A DNA stretch of 64,000 nt, taken from NCBI GenBank assembly GCA_024345305.1, contig BRON01000013.1, positions 1,054,001-1,118,000 on the forward strand. The letters are read 5' to 3'. Positions 17,535 to 29,100 of this stretch are shown here, one piece after another (position 1 is the stretch's first letter; each line of letters opens with the position of its first letter). The stretch is from Mrakia gelida (taxonomy: Eukaryota; Basidiomycota; Tremellomycetes; Cystofilobasidiales; Mrakiaceae). The notes under the pieces were generated by a model, which had not been told where the DNA came from, made no database searches, and saw only the letters and a program-made list of their open reading frames with translations. A program made the position numbers and the translations under genes.

Positions 17535-18286
17535 TGCCCGTCCGAGTCCCTCCGCTCAACGCGTCGTCCGTCAATCCTTCGTCGACCTCTCTCGCTCGCC
17601 TCTTCATTCCCTCGTCTCTCCATGCCGAGCTCGAGTCAAATCGCTCTCCTCACCTCCCACGACGCCTCGGCCTCCTCCTACTCATGGCCTCGCTCGCTCC
17701 GAGACAGCGTTCGTTCGCTAACCGAACCAAGTCAACAAGCGACGCGTCTCACTTTGCCAGTCCTCTCCCCGTCCCCCTCTCTCTTTTCTTTCCCAACCCG
17801 AACCCATTTTTTTTTTTGATGAAACAGTTGAGGGTGTCTTTATAGTCGTAAAAAGGTAGAGAGAAATCGAGAAAAACGTTGCAATGGTGGATGGGGGGGA
17901 GTGGGAGGTGCAGTTGAAGAACCTATGCGAGAATATAGTCTATGCTAGAGGAGAGATTTATAGAAGCCGAGCGAAAAGCTTAGTACCTGTAGTGGTCGGG
18001 CTTGTAGGGCCCGTTCACAGGCAAACCAAGGTAGTTAGACTGAACGGTGGAGAGGGTGGTGAGCTTGATGTTGAGCTGGGCGAGATGGGCTGAGGAAGCG
18101 AGCGCGAAACGAAAGAGTCAGCGAACGAGTTCGGTTGGTTCTTGGGTTCGAGAGTGGGTTGTGAAGAAGGAGAGACGGAAACGAACCTCGAGCGACCTCC
18201 TCATCGAGGGTCTTGGGGAGCATGTGAACACCGAGGGGGTACTTCTCGTTCTCGGTCCAGAGGGCGATCTGGGCGAACACCTGGTT
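17535..18286 (-). repeat. Arm B of the inverted repeat (copy of the SAH1 3' end)
   Basis: The reverse complement matches 11440-12195. The proximal boundary is sharp, at the AACCAGGT point inside SAH1 exon 11 (about 18281-18286). Where the SAH1 3'UTR reads TTTCATCAAATC, this copy has a run of about 13 A after TTTCATC (seen as T at about 17806-17818). The arm lies between two convergent genes. Confidence 0.9.
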
Positions 18287-18361
18287 TGTAGTCACCTCAG
18301 CTTCGCCGTTGCCTGACTTTTCATCAGTTGGTATTCCACTCGACAGTCTACTACCTCGCAT
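17980..18361 (-). CDS. Truncated SAH1 C-terminal copy with an intact 94-codon frame
   Basis: Exons 18187-18361 and 17980-18089 total 285 nt, or 94 codons plus TAA. The first 25 residues (from [15 protein letters not shown]) are unrelated to SAH1. The remaining 69 are identical to the SAH1 C-terminus, from [10 protein letters not shown] to KPDHYRY. Four base differences from SAH1 are all at synonymous third positions. The intron has the same position and phase and intact splice sites, but its sequence has diverged. The fragment lacks the catalytic and Rossmann domains and so cannot be an active hydrolase. It holds the C-terminal tail that in the enzyme completes the NAD site of the partner subunit. 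It may be a pseudogene, a terminal exon used by a rearranged allele, or a small expressed protein. Whether the 5' ATG is used is unknown. Confidence 0.45.
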
Positions 18362-18458
18362 CGTATGAAACGACGAAACTTTTTCCGAATCGGTCGTCCC
18401 GTTTCGTTGCGCGTCCCCAAACGAGAGCGTCGTTCGTTCATCATTAGATCCGGGCGAT

Positions 18459-21400
18459 CTAGTACGGCATCAACAGCCTCCTCTCCTCCTGATCTCGAAT
18501 AAGGATCTCCTCGTCCTCTCCGATCTCCTCCTCCCCGTCCGAAGACTCTCCATCATCTCCCCACCCTTCCAGGAAAGTCTCCATCCCAACGCGAACTCGG
18601 ATCTTTCGATCGGCCATCAGGTCGGCGACTTCCTCGAGTTCTTTGGCAGTGAAGGACGAGCGGAGAGGACCAAAGGGGAGGAGGTAGAGGTCTGAAGCGA
18701 GGAACGACGAGGAAGAGATCAATTCGAGGAGAGACGCGAGGGAGAGGAGGGCGAGGCGAGAAGCGGACGAACCTTTCGACCACGGGCAAGCTTTGATGGC
18801 TCGATAGAGAAGTCCTTTCGCTCGAGCAGGTTGACCGAGAAGGAGTTCGTGCTCGATGGCGATCCTCCAGAGCGAGATTGAGCTTCTCGTACTGCGAGAA
18901 ATAGACAGCGAAGAATCACGAAGGTCAGTTCTGCCTTCGACGCGTCTCGAACCAAAGAACAGACCTCGAACGCACCTCGGTCGATCCAAAGCTCTCTCCA
19001 ACAACCTCCTCACAGCCCACTCGTTATGCCTCCCCTTCACCATAAACAGCTCGAGCCAAATCGCGAACAACCACCCTCCCGCTCCCTCTCCTCCCGTCCT
19101 GCTCTGCTTCCCGTCCTCTCCAACTCCACCCCCCAAGACCTTCTCCTCCAACGTCCTCCTCACCCGGTTCTGGAACTTCATCCTCATCTCAGTCCCAGCG
19201 TATAAGCTCAGAAGAGCGGTGTTGCTCGGGAAAGCCTCGATGGCTCGCTCAAGAACGGCTCGGATCTGAGCGGGACGGAAAGGCGACGGGGAGAGGGTGT
19301 GGCGATAGAGGAGGGTGGTGTACGAGAGCCAGGTTTCTTCGAGTTCGAGAGGAGTGAGGAAGGAGGTGGCGGAGGCGAGGAATTGTTCGTAGACGTCTGA
19401 TGCGGCGGAGAGACCGGTGGTGAAGTATTCGAAGAGGGCGGAGAGGAAGACGAGGTGGGTTGTGTTTTGGGTGAGGGATTGAGGAGCTTGAGGGGAGAGA
19501 GAGGCGGCAATGGTTTGGGAATGGAACTGGGAGAGAAAGAAAGATATAACGTCGAGCGTCAGATGCTGATCGTTCGAGGACAGACCAAGAACCGAGAAGA
19601 CGACGAGCTAACCTGTCGCGCGGAGAGGATTCGAGTCGACGTCAACGACGACGAAGAGTCGGAAGGCTTGAGGAGGCCATCTGCAAAGCAAGCGAAGACC
19701 GTCAGTTTCTGATACGAAGTACATCGTCGAGAGAGGAGACAAACTCACCTAGCAGTCCGACTGGTCCAGCAGCAGCAGCGATGACCTGCAGCACTCTTGT
19801 CGTGTCCTTCTGCTCCCACTCCATCTCAACCCAGCCTCTCCAAAGCTTCCACGCATCTCCCCTCCCTTCCGAGCTCATCTTCTTAACCTCCTCCGAGCTG
19901 AGCGAAAGGGCAGTCACGTAGACCTTCCGAGCCTCGTCGATCTTGCCCCGTTGACGTTCGAGTCGAGCGTAGCCGTCCCAAAGACTCAGCGAGTCGCGAT
20001 GTTGAGCGAGAACAGACTTGGCGAGCTTGACAGCACTGAAAGAAAGGGAGATAAGAGTGGAGGCGATTCAGTGACGTCCAGGAGGAAGCAAGAAAGGAGG
20101 AAAACGAGAGACGAAGGGACGCACGCTTTCGGATTGTAAGTCGCTTCGAACGAGAACGCGTAGAGCGCGAAGACCGGATCAGGGTAGAGTCTTCGGACCT
20201 GATCGAGTGCTCGTCTGAGCAGATAGAGGAGTGAAGAAACGAGTCAGAAGGAGCCACTCGACCGAAATGAGCGATCAGTGAAAGACGCGTCGACTCACGA
20301 AACGAAACCCCTCAACCCAACCTCGACCATCCCCTTCTCCAGCACACCGAACCCACTCGACCCCTTCCTCCTAAACAAGCCTTCCACATCCACCGGCCAA
20401 AGCCTCACCGGGCACTCCCAAGGAGCTCCCATCCCAGCTTCGATCTCAGGCTCCATCCCTCCCAAATCCCTCGACTCTGCTTCCCCAATCAGCCTCCGCC
20501 CAGGCTTGATTCCCTTCAGGTGGTCAGGCCAGAACTGATTCCTCAGTGACGGAGAGTAAGCGAGCTCGTTCCTAAGGAAGGGATCGGAGAAGAAGGGTGT
20601 TGAGGTCGAGGTGTCGGGAGGAGTGAAGGGGAGGTTGAGGAAGGTGAAGAGAGCGTAGAGGAGGTGAGGTTTGATGTTGGGGGATTGAATTGGGAAGAGG
20701 AAAGGTTTGATGTCGGCGAAGAGGATGAGGTGGTATGGGTCGTCCTCGTTGGTGAGGGGTTCGGAGTTGTCGGAGGGAGGAGCGAGGAGGGTGATGGGAG
20801 GGTCGGTCGTTCGAGATGGGAGGAGGGACGTCGAGGCGAAGGTTTCGGTTGCTAGCCAGCGAGAGAAAGGTTCGTCGTCGGGCGATGAAAGAGGAGGGGT
20901 TGATGACGAGGAGGGCGGAGGAGGTGGTGGTGTCGGCGAAGAAGGATCGAATCGCAACCATCCTTGAGCTCCTTCTTCGCCGAACCGGGGAGCTTCCGAG
21001 TCCCAGAAGTCTTCGAGAGAGGCGATGAGTTCATGAAAGGGTCGATTGGCAAGAGCCGATGGCGGGAAGAACGTTCTGGAGAGAGATAGTTGAAAGTCAG
21101 AGCGCGAACGAAGCGAGCCGACGCGTCGAAATGTTGGAAGGACTCACAACTCGATCTGAGCTTGCATGATGGCGAGAGCCCTCTCCGGGTAGCCTAAAAA
21201 CGAGGGTGACAAAAGTCGACGGGAAGAGACGTGTCAGTCGTCCAACAGTTCGGTGTGATTCTGTCTCGACGCGTCGAACCTCGAAACTCACCAGCTTCCT
21301 TCAATCCCAAGCACGCTCTCAGCACCAGATACACCTCGATGCCTTCCACGTCCTCTCGCTTGTAGCTTCTCTCCTCCAATTCTTCCCAAACCTTCCTCAG

Positions 21401-23001
21401 CCTCGCCAGCCCGTCCTCAGCCCATCCAGCAGTCACGTCTCCTCCTCCTCCTCCTCCCTCGGCTCCCTCCCCTCCCCTCGTGATCGTCTCCATCCTCCAT
21501 CCACCCCAGGCTCTCCAAACATCGATCTCCCCTCCCAAAGGTCCCTCTAGCACCTCGTACCAGCGCTCAGCGACCTTCGACGGAGGCTCGACCTCCTGCG
21601 AGGCGGAGAGGAGGGCGAGCATGAATCGAGACGAGAGAGAGAGGGACGGCGAGGTTGCAAGGGCGTGAGTGAGATGAGTGAGGATTATGGTTGATCGGGA
21701 GTGGAGGTTGGGAGTGTTGCTGTTGAGATTCGAGTCGCGTGAGGAAGGAGTGGAGGAGTGGAGATCCGACGACGAGGAGAATCCGACGGTCGACGAGAAG
21801 GTCGCCCATGCCAGCCAAGCGTCGACGTCCAGCGGGTCTGCCTTGACCTTTTGAGAGTAGTAGAGGTTCTTCGTTCGAACTAGACTGTCTGCCGTCTCTC
21901 CTTCCTCTTCCTCCTCCTCTGAGGAGAGCTCGTCCGGAGGTGGTTTGAGAGCTCCGAAGATGCCTTCCGAGAGGGCTTTGGCTGCTCCGTCTTCCTCGTC
22001 GTCTGAGTCCGAGGAGGATTCCGACTCTGGGTGGATGGAGCGATACGCTTGGTCTTCGATGGTTTTGGAGGAGGTGGAGGGTGGATGTTTGGATTTTGGG
22101 AGGGCGACGAAAGAAGGGAAAAAGGTCGACGAAGGGTCGGCGGTGGTGGAGGGAAGGAGTCGCACGCGGGAGGAGGAGGTGAGAAGAGCTCTGGACGATG
22201 CATCGGTGTAGCGAGGCGTCTGAAGGAGTGAGGTATACGTCAGAAGGGTGATTCTGCCTTGTTCGAAGGTCGACGGAGACGCGAAGAGTCTCGAGGAAGG
22301 GAAAGCGAAGCTCACCGAGTACGATCCTCCTTGAGGTCTGTTCCATTCGACCTCGAGCGTCTTTCCTCCAGCTCTTGAAGAGGCTCTGGTGATCTTGACT
22401 CCTCTAGGGAATCCGATGATGTTTCCAGCTGCGAGACGTAAGCCGAAGGCGAGATGGTGAGCTCGGTTCGAAGGGGTAAGGGAAGGAAAGGACGAAGCTC
22501 ACCTCCTGATCGATAGAACTTGGCTACGCTGGGCCCGTGCAGAGAACCATAGGTCTTGTTGGCCTCATCTCCTCTGGTGTCCTTGTAGAAGAGTGCAGAA
22601 GCTGCTGGAGGTGGCGGAGGGGGCGGAAGGGGAGGAGTGACGGGTCGAGATCGATGGGAGGAGGAGGAATGATGTTTGGACGACGACCTCTCCTTCTCCT
22701 TCCTCTTCTCCCTCTCCCGATCTGACTCTCGATCCCTATGGCTTCCATGTCGATCCCTGTCCTTCTTATCCTTCCTCTCGTAGTGATCCTCGTCTCTTTC
22801 CCTGTCCCTCCTCGAGCTTGAGTTGCTCTTGTCCTTCCTCCTCCTGCGCTCGTCCTCGTCCTCCTCCGGTTCGACGGATCTCCTCGCTCGTTTCGACGGT
22901 CGATCTCGCTCCTTCTCTTTTTGGGACGACGGCTGCTGAGGACGAAGAGACTCGAGGTCTGGGAAGCTGGAGAAGGAAGGAGGAGGGGGAGGAGCGCTCA
23001 T
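18459..23001 (-). CDS. NRDE2: NRDE-2 family nuclear RNA surveillance factor
   Basis: NRDE2 is a nuclear partner of MTR4/exosome and spliceosome factors; in worms it is needed for nuclear RNAi. The N-terminus starts [13 protein letters not shown], is rich in Arg/Lys/Asp/Glu and Ser, and reaches the family signature around residues 150-190 ([20 protein letters not shown]...FYRSGG). The NRDE-2/HAT repeat part contains [20 protein letters not shown] and, further on, [19 protein letters not shown]. The C-terminal part (18459-20960) has further HAT-like helices and an acidic end ([19 protein letters not shown]) before TAG at 18459-18461. Many short introns interrupt the gene; the total is on the order of 1,100-1,200 residues, the usual size. 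ATG 23001 is the first in frame with the family start. The 5'-nucleotidase lies 168 bp upstream in tandem. Confidence 0.88.
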
Positions 23002-23169
23002 CCGAAGGCGTCTGTGCTGATCGTTGGAGGTTGAATGGGTGGAAGGCGAAGCCTCGACGATGTCGTTCGGTCTTCCCTTCGTTTTTTTCTTCTGAGGGAA
23101 TTCTAGCTTTCCTCCGAGCTCCTCTCGTTTTCATACCAAAATGGGACCTACAACATTTGATCAAGCAAA

Positions 23170-25740
23170 TCAATCCCATCGCCCAACTCCCTTCCCAAAC
23201 CCAACCTGCGCTGCATCCTCCCCTCTCCCTTGCTCTCCCACCAAATCCCACTCCCTCTCTTGTCTCGTCTCGCTTGTAACAGTCAACCTCCCCTCGATGT
23301 GCACCTCCAGCGGTGAAAACTCCTCCAGGTAGCGAGTGAAGGCTTCGTTGGGCGTGAAGAGCGGAGGCGGGGTGGTTTTCGACGGGTGAGGGAAGATGTT
23401 GTCGCCTCCTTCCAGCATGAAGGCGAGGAGGGCTGGGAGAGAAGTGAGACGGAGGAGGAGATGTAAAGAGGGAAGAAGGGAGAGGAGACGAGATGGGGAT
23501 TAACGGGAGTGATGAGACGTACTTATGATGTACACGCGTTCGAAATCGACTGGTTCTCCTCCGATCTTAAGCGAGATGAGTCGTTTACGGAGTGGGTTGG
23601 TAGGGTTATAGGTGTATCTGATGCCTCGAGACACTTGGACGGAGGAGGTGACGGCCTGAACGAAACGCGTAACTGAACGCTGATCAGTTTCCCATTCTCA
23701 TCGACGCGTCGAGCTCGACTTTCGAACTCACCTTCCCCTCCTTCGTAACCCAACTCGCGACGTTCTCAAACATCTCCCAAAGATCCCTTCCCGTCATCTT
23801 CACATCCGCAGCTCCGTTTTGGAAGGGGAATGCGAGATCGAGGTTCCCGAGTGTGATGTTTCCGGCTGGGAACGAAGCTCGCATTCCTTGGGAGTTGTGG
23901 ATCGCTCCGTCCACGTGAGCACCGACGTCGAGACGAGCGAAGACCATCGCATCGCAGATCGCGTTTCCGAGAGTGCCTGCCGTGAAGGTGAGGAGAAGGT
24001 CAGACTCGACGACGGAGACGAAGAGCCGGGAAAAAGGAAGCGACAAACATTCTTCTTCGAGACACTTCCAGTGATCTAGATCGTGGATAGTTTGACCAAG
24101 AACCTTTTTGCCGTACTCCTCGAATGGTATTCTCCAGGAATCGATGAGGTCTTGGAGATTTTCGTCTGGGAGGCAGGACGAGACGCGTCGTCGAAACGAT
24201 CGAGACCGAGGAGAGCAGTTGAACGACGAGAGAGCTCATCTTCGGGAGGGAAGAAGAAGAGATTTTAGTTCTCACCTTGAGAGTACTCCTCCGTAAGTCG
24301 AATAGGAACTCCAGTGTAAGCAAGGACCTTCCCTGAGTCGGGAGCGAACGCGACGTCGATTCGACCGAGGTGTTCTCCCCACCTGTGGTCCGAGAGCGTG
24401 AGAGGAGTAGAGATGGTGTAAGCACCGAGAACGCAGGTTGATAACGAGGAAAACACGAGGCCGAAAGGAGAACAACGAACCTGTACGACGTGACGATGAA
24501 CACCTCCTCTCCGTCGAGGTTCTTGACGATCGTGGGATAAGGACCTTGCGAGTACCAAGCTTCTCCGCCGAGAGGAGTGTGCGAGTGACCTCCAACGATG
24601 AGATGGATGTTCCTGTACAAATGAACGTAGCGAGACTGTCAGAAAGGAAAGGGAAAGAGGAAGAGGGAGACGCGACGAACCTCGTGTTCTGTGCGAGTCG
24701 AATGTCCTCCTCGTAGCCTGATCGAGCCAAAAACGAGTCAGACCTTCGCTCAACACCTCAAAGCAAGACTCGCACTCACCAATATGTGTCAGCGCAACAA
24801 CCCTCTTAACCTTGTCCCCCTTCTCCCCTCCCAACCGTCGCTCCAGCAGCCCATCCACCACAACCTGCACGTCCTCCACCCTCCCAAACTCCGTCCCCGC
24901 GCCTGATTTGCTCATTCCAGGAGTATCCACCGTCGTCAGTGCAACCACCGCCAGTTCGTGCTCTTCGAAGACCCAAAACGGATGAAGCATCGACGCGAGG
25001 AGGGAGTGATCCGTTCGAACGTTGGATGAAACGGTTGGGAAAGTGAGGTTGGAGAGGAAATGAGCTAAGGGTTCGTCTCCAGCGTCGAACTCATGGTTTC
25101 CGAGGGTGAAGAGAGAGAAGTTGAGGAGGTTGAGAGTTTGAGAGATGACGGAGGAGCCGTAGAACGAGTAGAACAGCGTCTGCGAGTGCGAGGAGGGAGC
25201 GAGGAGGGGAAGGTCAGCATGCTCGTTCTTTGTCCCGCTGCGAGCCCTCGGAAGTAGGTTTCTCCCTCGGTGGGACCTCTCTCGGATGTACATTTATCTG
25301 TAGAAAGACGACTCACACCCTGAAACTCATCCCCAGCGTTCAAGAACAACGAATCCTTCACGCTCGACCTAATCTCCCTTGCCTTCGCCAGGATCCTCGC
25401 ATACCCTCCCAGGCATGGGACTGAAGGGTCCTTAGCTCCAGGACAGTCGATCCCTGAAGCTCTGTACTGATCGAGATGAGCGTGGATGTCGTTGACGTGG
25501 AGGATGGTGATGTTCTGAAGCGCAACGAACAGAGAGGCAAGGAGGGAGGGAAGGTGAGCTCGAGCTCGCGAGATGGAAGGAGGAGTTGAGCTTGATCGAA
25601 GGACTCACGTAGTTGCCTTGCTCGTCGAAATGGCGCTTGGAGAGAGATGACAGAGTGGATGAGACGAGATGGGAGTCCTGAGCGAGCGAAATCGAGGGGA
25701 GGACGAGGAGGAGGGCGAAAAGGGAGGAGGGGAGGAGCAT
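23170..25740 (-). CDS. Secreted 5'-nucleotidase / UshA-type metallophosphatase
   Basis: Dephosphorylates extracellular nucleotides or related phosphoesters with a two-metal centre. MLLPSSLFALLLVLPSISLA is a clear signal peptide, so the protein is secreted or wall-bound. The calcineurin-like domain shows the metal ligands in order: LHVNDIHAHLDQY (about 25475-25510), NAGDEFQG (about 25335), TLGNHEFDAGDE (about 25080-25110), LTHIGYEED (about 24715) and VGGHSHTPLGG (about 24580). The C-terminal 5'-nucleotidase domain shows LGNAICDAM (about 23960) and the nucleotide-binding NSQGMRASFPAGNITLG (about 23850-23900). The last exon carries LEGGDN and ends at TGA 23170-23172. About 12 exons. No GPI or TM segment is evident at the C-terminus. 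Substrate specificity cannot be read from the sequence. Confidence 0.9.
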
Positions 25741-26138
25741 CGTTCGTTGGGCTGAGTGATGCGCCTCGAGGTGCCCGCTGAGATCTTGAGGGCTTCGGTG
25801 CGCCTACGCCTTCACAAGAAGGACATAACGAGATGGAGCGAAGAGGGAAAAAGGAGACGGGGAGCAGAGGAGGGTGTTGAAGGAGAAAGAACAAGAGGAG
25901 AAAGGGAATTGAGTTGAGCTTCGCTCTCGTCCGAAGCGACGTGACAGACCTTCTTTCTTCGCTCTCGGATTTTCACGCAGCCGATCCAGTCTTTGAGGTA
26001 TTCACAGAAGGTCGAGTCCTGATCAGAAGCAGAAGACCGATCATATCAAGCGAAACAACAAGCAAAGCAAACTCGCTCCTCGTCCTTCTCCTCCTCGTCT
26101 CCTGCTCTCCCACTCCCTCTTCCAGCCTTGCTCCCACC
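25741..26138. other. Upstream region of the 5'-nucleotidase gene
   Basis: 398 bp between the 5'-nucleotidase start and the stop of the next minus-strand gene. No gene was seen. Purine/pyrimidine-biased, with no clear TATA element. Confidence 0.4.
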
Positions 26139-29100
26139 CTACGGCTTCGGCGGATCCCTAGCAAAAGGGTTCGGTCGTTTCGGCAACGTCTGGAACATGT
26201 TCCCTCCTGCCAAGACGGGTCGAGGAGGGAGGGCTGTCGTCGTGGTCGAGTTCGAGGGTTTGGTTGACTGAGTTGTTGGGATGGGTCGAGGGAGGGAGGA
26301 ACTGGCGCAAATTGAGGAGAAAATAAGGGAATTGGAGGTCAGGTTTGAGAGGAGAAGAGGGGGAAGAAGGGAGGAGGGCAAACAGGAAGGGCGAGAGCTC
26401 GCACTCACCGGCTCGCGTGCGACGAGGCCCAGAGAGCCTGAGCGGGTCCTCCGAGCGAGGAGGAAGAAGGGTTGATGATGGTGGTGGTGGCGATTGAAGG
26501 AGGTCGAGTGTAGGTCCTGATAAATCAAAGAGGGAAAGAAAGACGCGTCGGTCAGCTCGTCGGGTTCTCGAAAACGCGTTGCGTCTCTTCGTCCTTCCCT
26601 CTCCTCTCCACTCCTCTCGCAAACATGAGCACAGCGAGCAAGAAGGGGACTAAACCACTCACGCGAACGTCTTCTCGGGCGCAAACAACCTATCCGCTCT
26701 CTTCGACTCCTTCGGCGATCCAGGCGCGTCGTTGTCCTCCTCGTCCTTCTCCTCCTCTTCCTCCTTTGAGAAGAACCCCAGTAATAACACCTCCGATCTC
26801 GGTCCTCTCGACTCCAAGAAGGGTCCCAAGCCGAAGAACGAAGGGAGGTCCTCGTGAGGGTCGAGCATCAGGAGGTAGACTTTGGATTTGAGATCGTTGG
26901 ACGCGTCTTCTGACATGAGGATGCCGTCTCGTCTGTAAGCGAATCAACGACGATCGAGGAAGGATGAGAGTCAGTACACGAGTGATTCTCGAATCGGAGG
27001 GGAGCGAGGTTGGCGACGAACGACTAACCTGCCCATCAAACTCCTCTTCAACGCCTCGAGCGCAACTCCCTTGTCCCCTCCCAACTCGACCTCGAACACG
27101 AACAGCCTCCTGAGCGTTGATCTCGCTGACTCCTCGAGGAAGGTTCTCGACTGGGCTTGGGGGATGACTCCGACGAAGGAGAAGGTTTTGGTTGGGAAGA
27201 GGGTCGAGTAAGGGAAGGATGAGGCGTAGTTTTGGTTTGGGATTCGGAGGAGACGGAGCGTGGCGGTGGAGGAGATGTCGTCTGTTGCTTGATATTGGAG
27301 CTGGGTCAAAAATGGGTGAAAACGATTCAGCTTGGGATCGAGAGAGGGGAGAAGCAGGAGGAAGGGAGAACGAGCGACGCGGCGGTGTTGATTTGAGCTA
27401 CTCACAGTTCCGTTGAAAGCTGAGACTCTGGACGACAATGAAGATGCTGAATTGTGAGGTTGAGCGGTCTTCCTTGAGGAGAGAGACGCGAGATACTGGG
27501 AGGCTTTGCTGGTAGGGATCGAAGTGGCGGAAGGAGCAGAGGAGGCGTGGGGCTGGAAGGGTTGAGGTCGAGGTCGAGCGAGGTCGGGGTATCTGTTTAA
27601 AAAGAAAGATTGGAAGCGACAGAAGCGGACGAGAGTCAGGAAGACAAATTCGCTTGACTCTCTCGGACGAGCAGAGAGAGAGGAGTCAAGGCGAAAGAAG
27701 GACGAACGGTTGCGAGCTCAAACCTCGTCGCGTCTCTCCTCCCATCCCCATTCCCACTCCCAACGCACTCCCTCTTCCTTCCCTCGCTCCCCTCGACCCC
27801 GACTCCGTGGCATACAGCCCTACCGTATCCATCCTCACTCCATCAAAGGAATCCTTCGTCGAGAACCAACGAGCGAACCATCGAAAGGCGAAAAGAAACG
27901 AGAGGTCAGCGATCCGTTCTCGTTCGACGCCACGACGTCTCGCGACCATCCTTCTCCTCCTCGCCAAAGATACACTCACCTGAGGTACAGCACCTCCCCC
28001 AAAAGCCTGCTGATCCTGTTTTCGTCTTCTGAACTCCTCCCATGCTTCTCCAGCTCCAGGCTGACCCCCCTCCGAGTTTCGACGACCAGCTCCGATGGAA
28101 GGGCGAGGGAACGACGACGATGAGGACGAGGACGGGTCGTAGTTCGATTCGGGTTGACGGCTGTACGATCTGGAGGAGAAGAAGGCGAACGAAGTGAGTG
28201 TCAGCTGCTGAGCCTTCGTCTCAGCTCGAGTACCCACCAAATCGAGCGACTCACGCAGAAAGTCGAACCTCGCCAGCTGCCCTCCTCCTCCTCCCTCCTC
28301 CTCTTCCCAGGAGCTTGATCCATCCACTGAGGTCTGTGAGGGTCGTACGTCCTACGAAGCGAGAAAGTCAGCGAACGACCGACGGGGAGGAAGAGGGAGA
28401 GAGGAAGAGGGTCACTGACGAGGTCGCTGTTTGAGGAGAGACGAAGCTTGAGCATCCGGGGAGAGGGAGAGCGTAGTCTGATGTCCTGATCTGAGGGGAG
28501 AAGGGAGGAGTTGGGAGTCGAGAGGAGGTTGAGCTTGAGGGTTGGGGGTGGTGAATGCTGCTTGGGTTTGAGAGAAGGAAGGAAGGCGAGGAGGGAGGAG
28601 GAAGAGGAAGGGGTGTTGGTTTGGCTCGAGGTCGGCTTCACTCCTCTGCCGCTCCCTTTCCTACGAGAAGAGGAAAAGATGATAAGCTCACCCTCCTCTG
28701 TACATTTCCCATCCCCTCCCAGCATCTCGTTCGTCTTCTCTGGCGAAGGAAGGTGCGATCTCCACGGCTGGTCGAATCGCTCTCGTCGAGGGAGGAGGAG
28801 CCATGTCTCCTCTCCCTCCGGCTCCTGCTCCTCCTGCTCCCCACGATGGATTCTGAGCTTGGCAGGGTCGACTGGAACGACGAACAGAAGTCGAAAGAAG
28901 AGTTGTCAGCTCTCTTCCCCACGAAAGAAGGAGGGAAGGAAGCGAACTGACCCATCTCCCTCTTCCCTGATCTCCCTCTCCCCGTCCGCCCACCCTCCTC
29001 CTCGCTCATCCTCCCACCCAGATCTCGGAAGCTCACGATGCTCATACGACGGCTGAGGGAAAGTAGGAGGTGGATGAGGATGAGACCAGTTGTGATGTTG

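Noticed and set aside
17884..18093. Plus-strand open frame of about 70 codons that also occurs as a minus-strand frame at 11628-11837
   Set aside because: It is the antisense of SAH1 exon 12 and 3'UTR, which explains its presence in both repeat arms.
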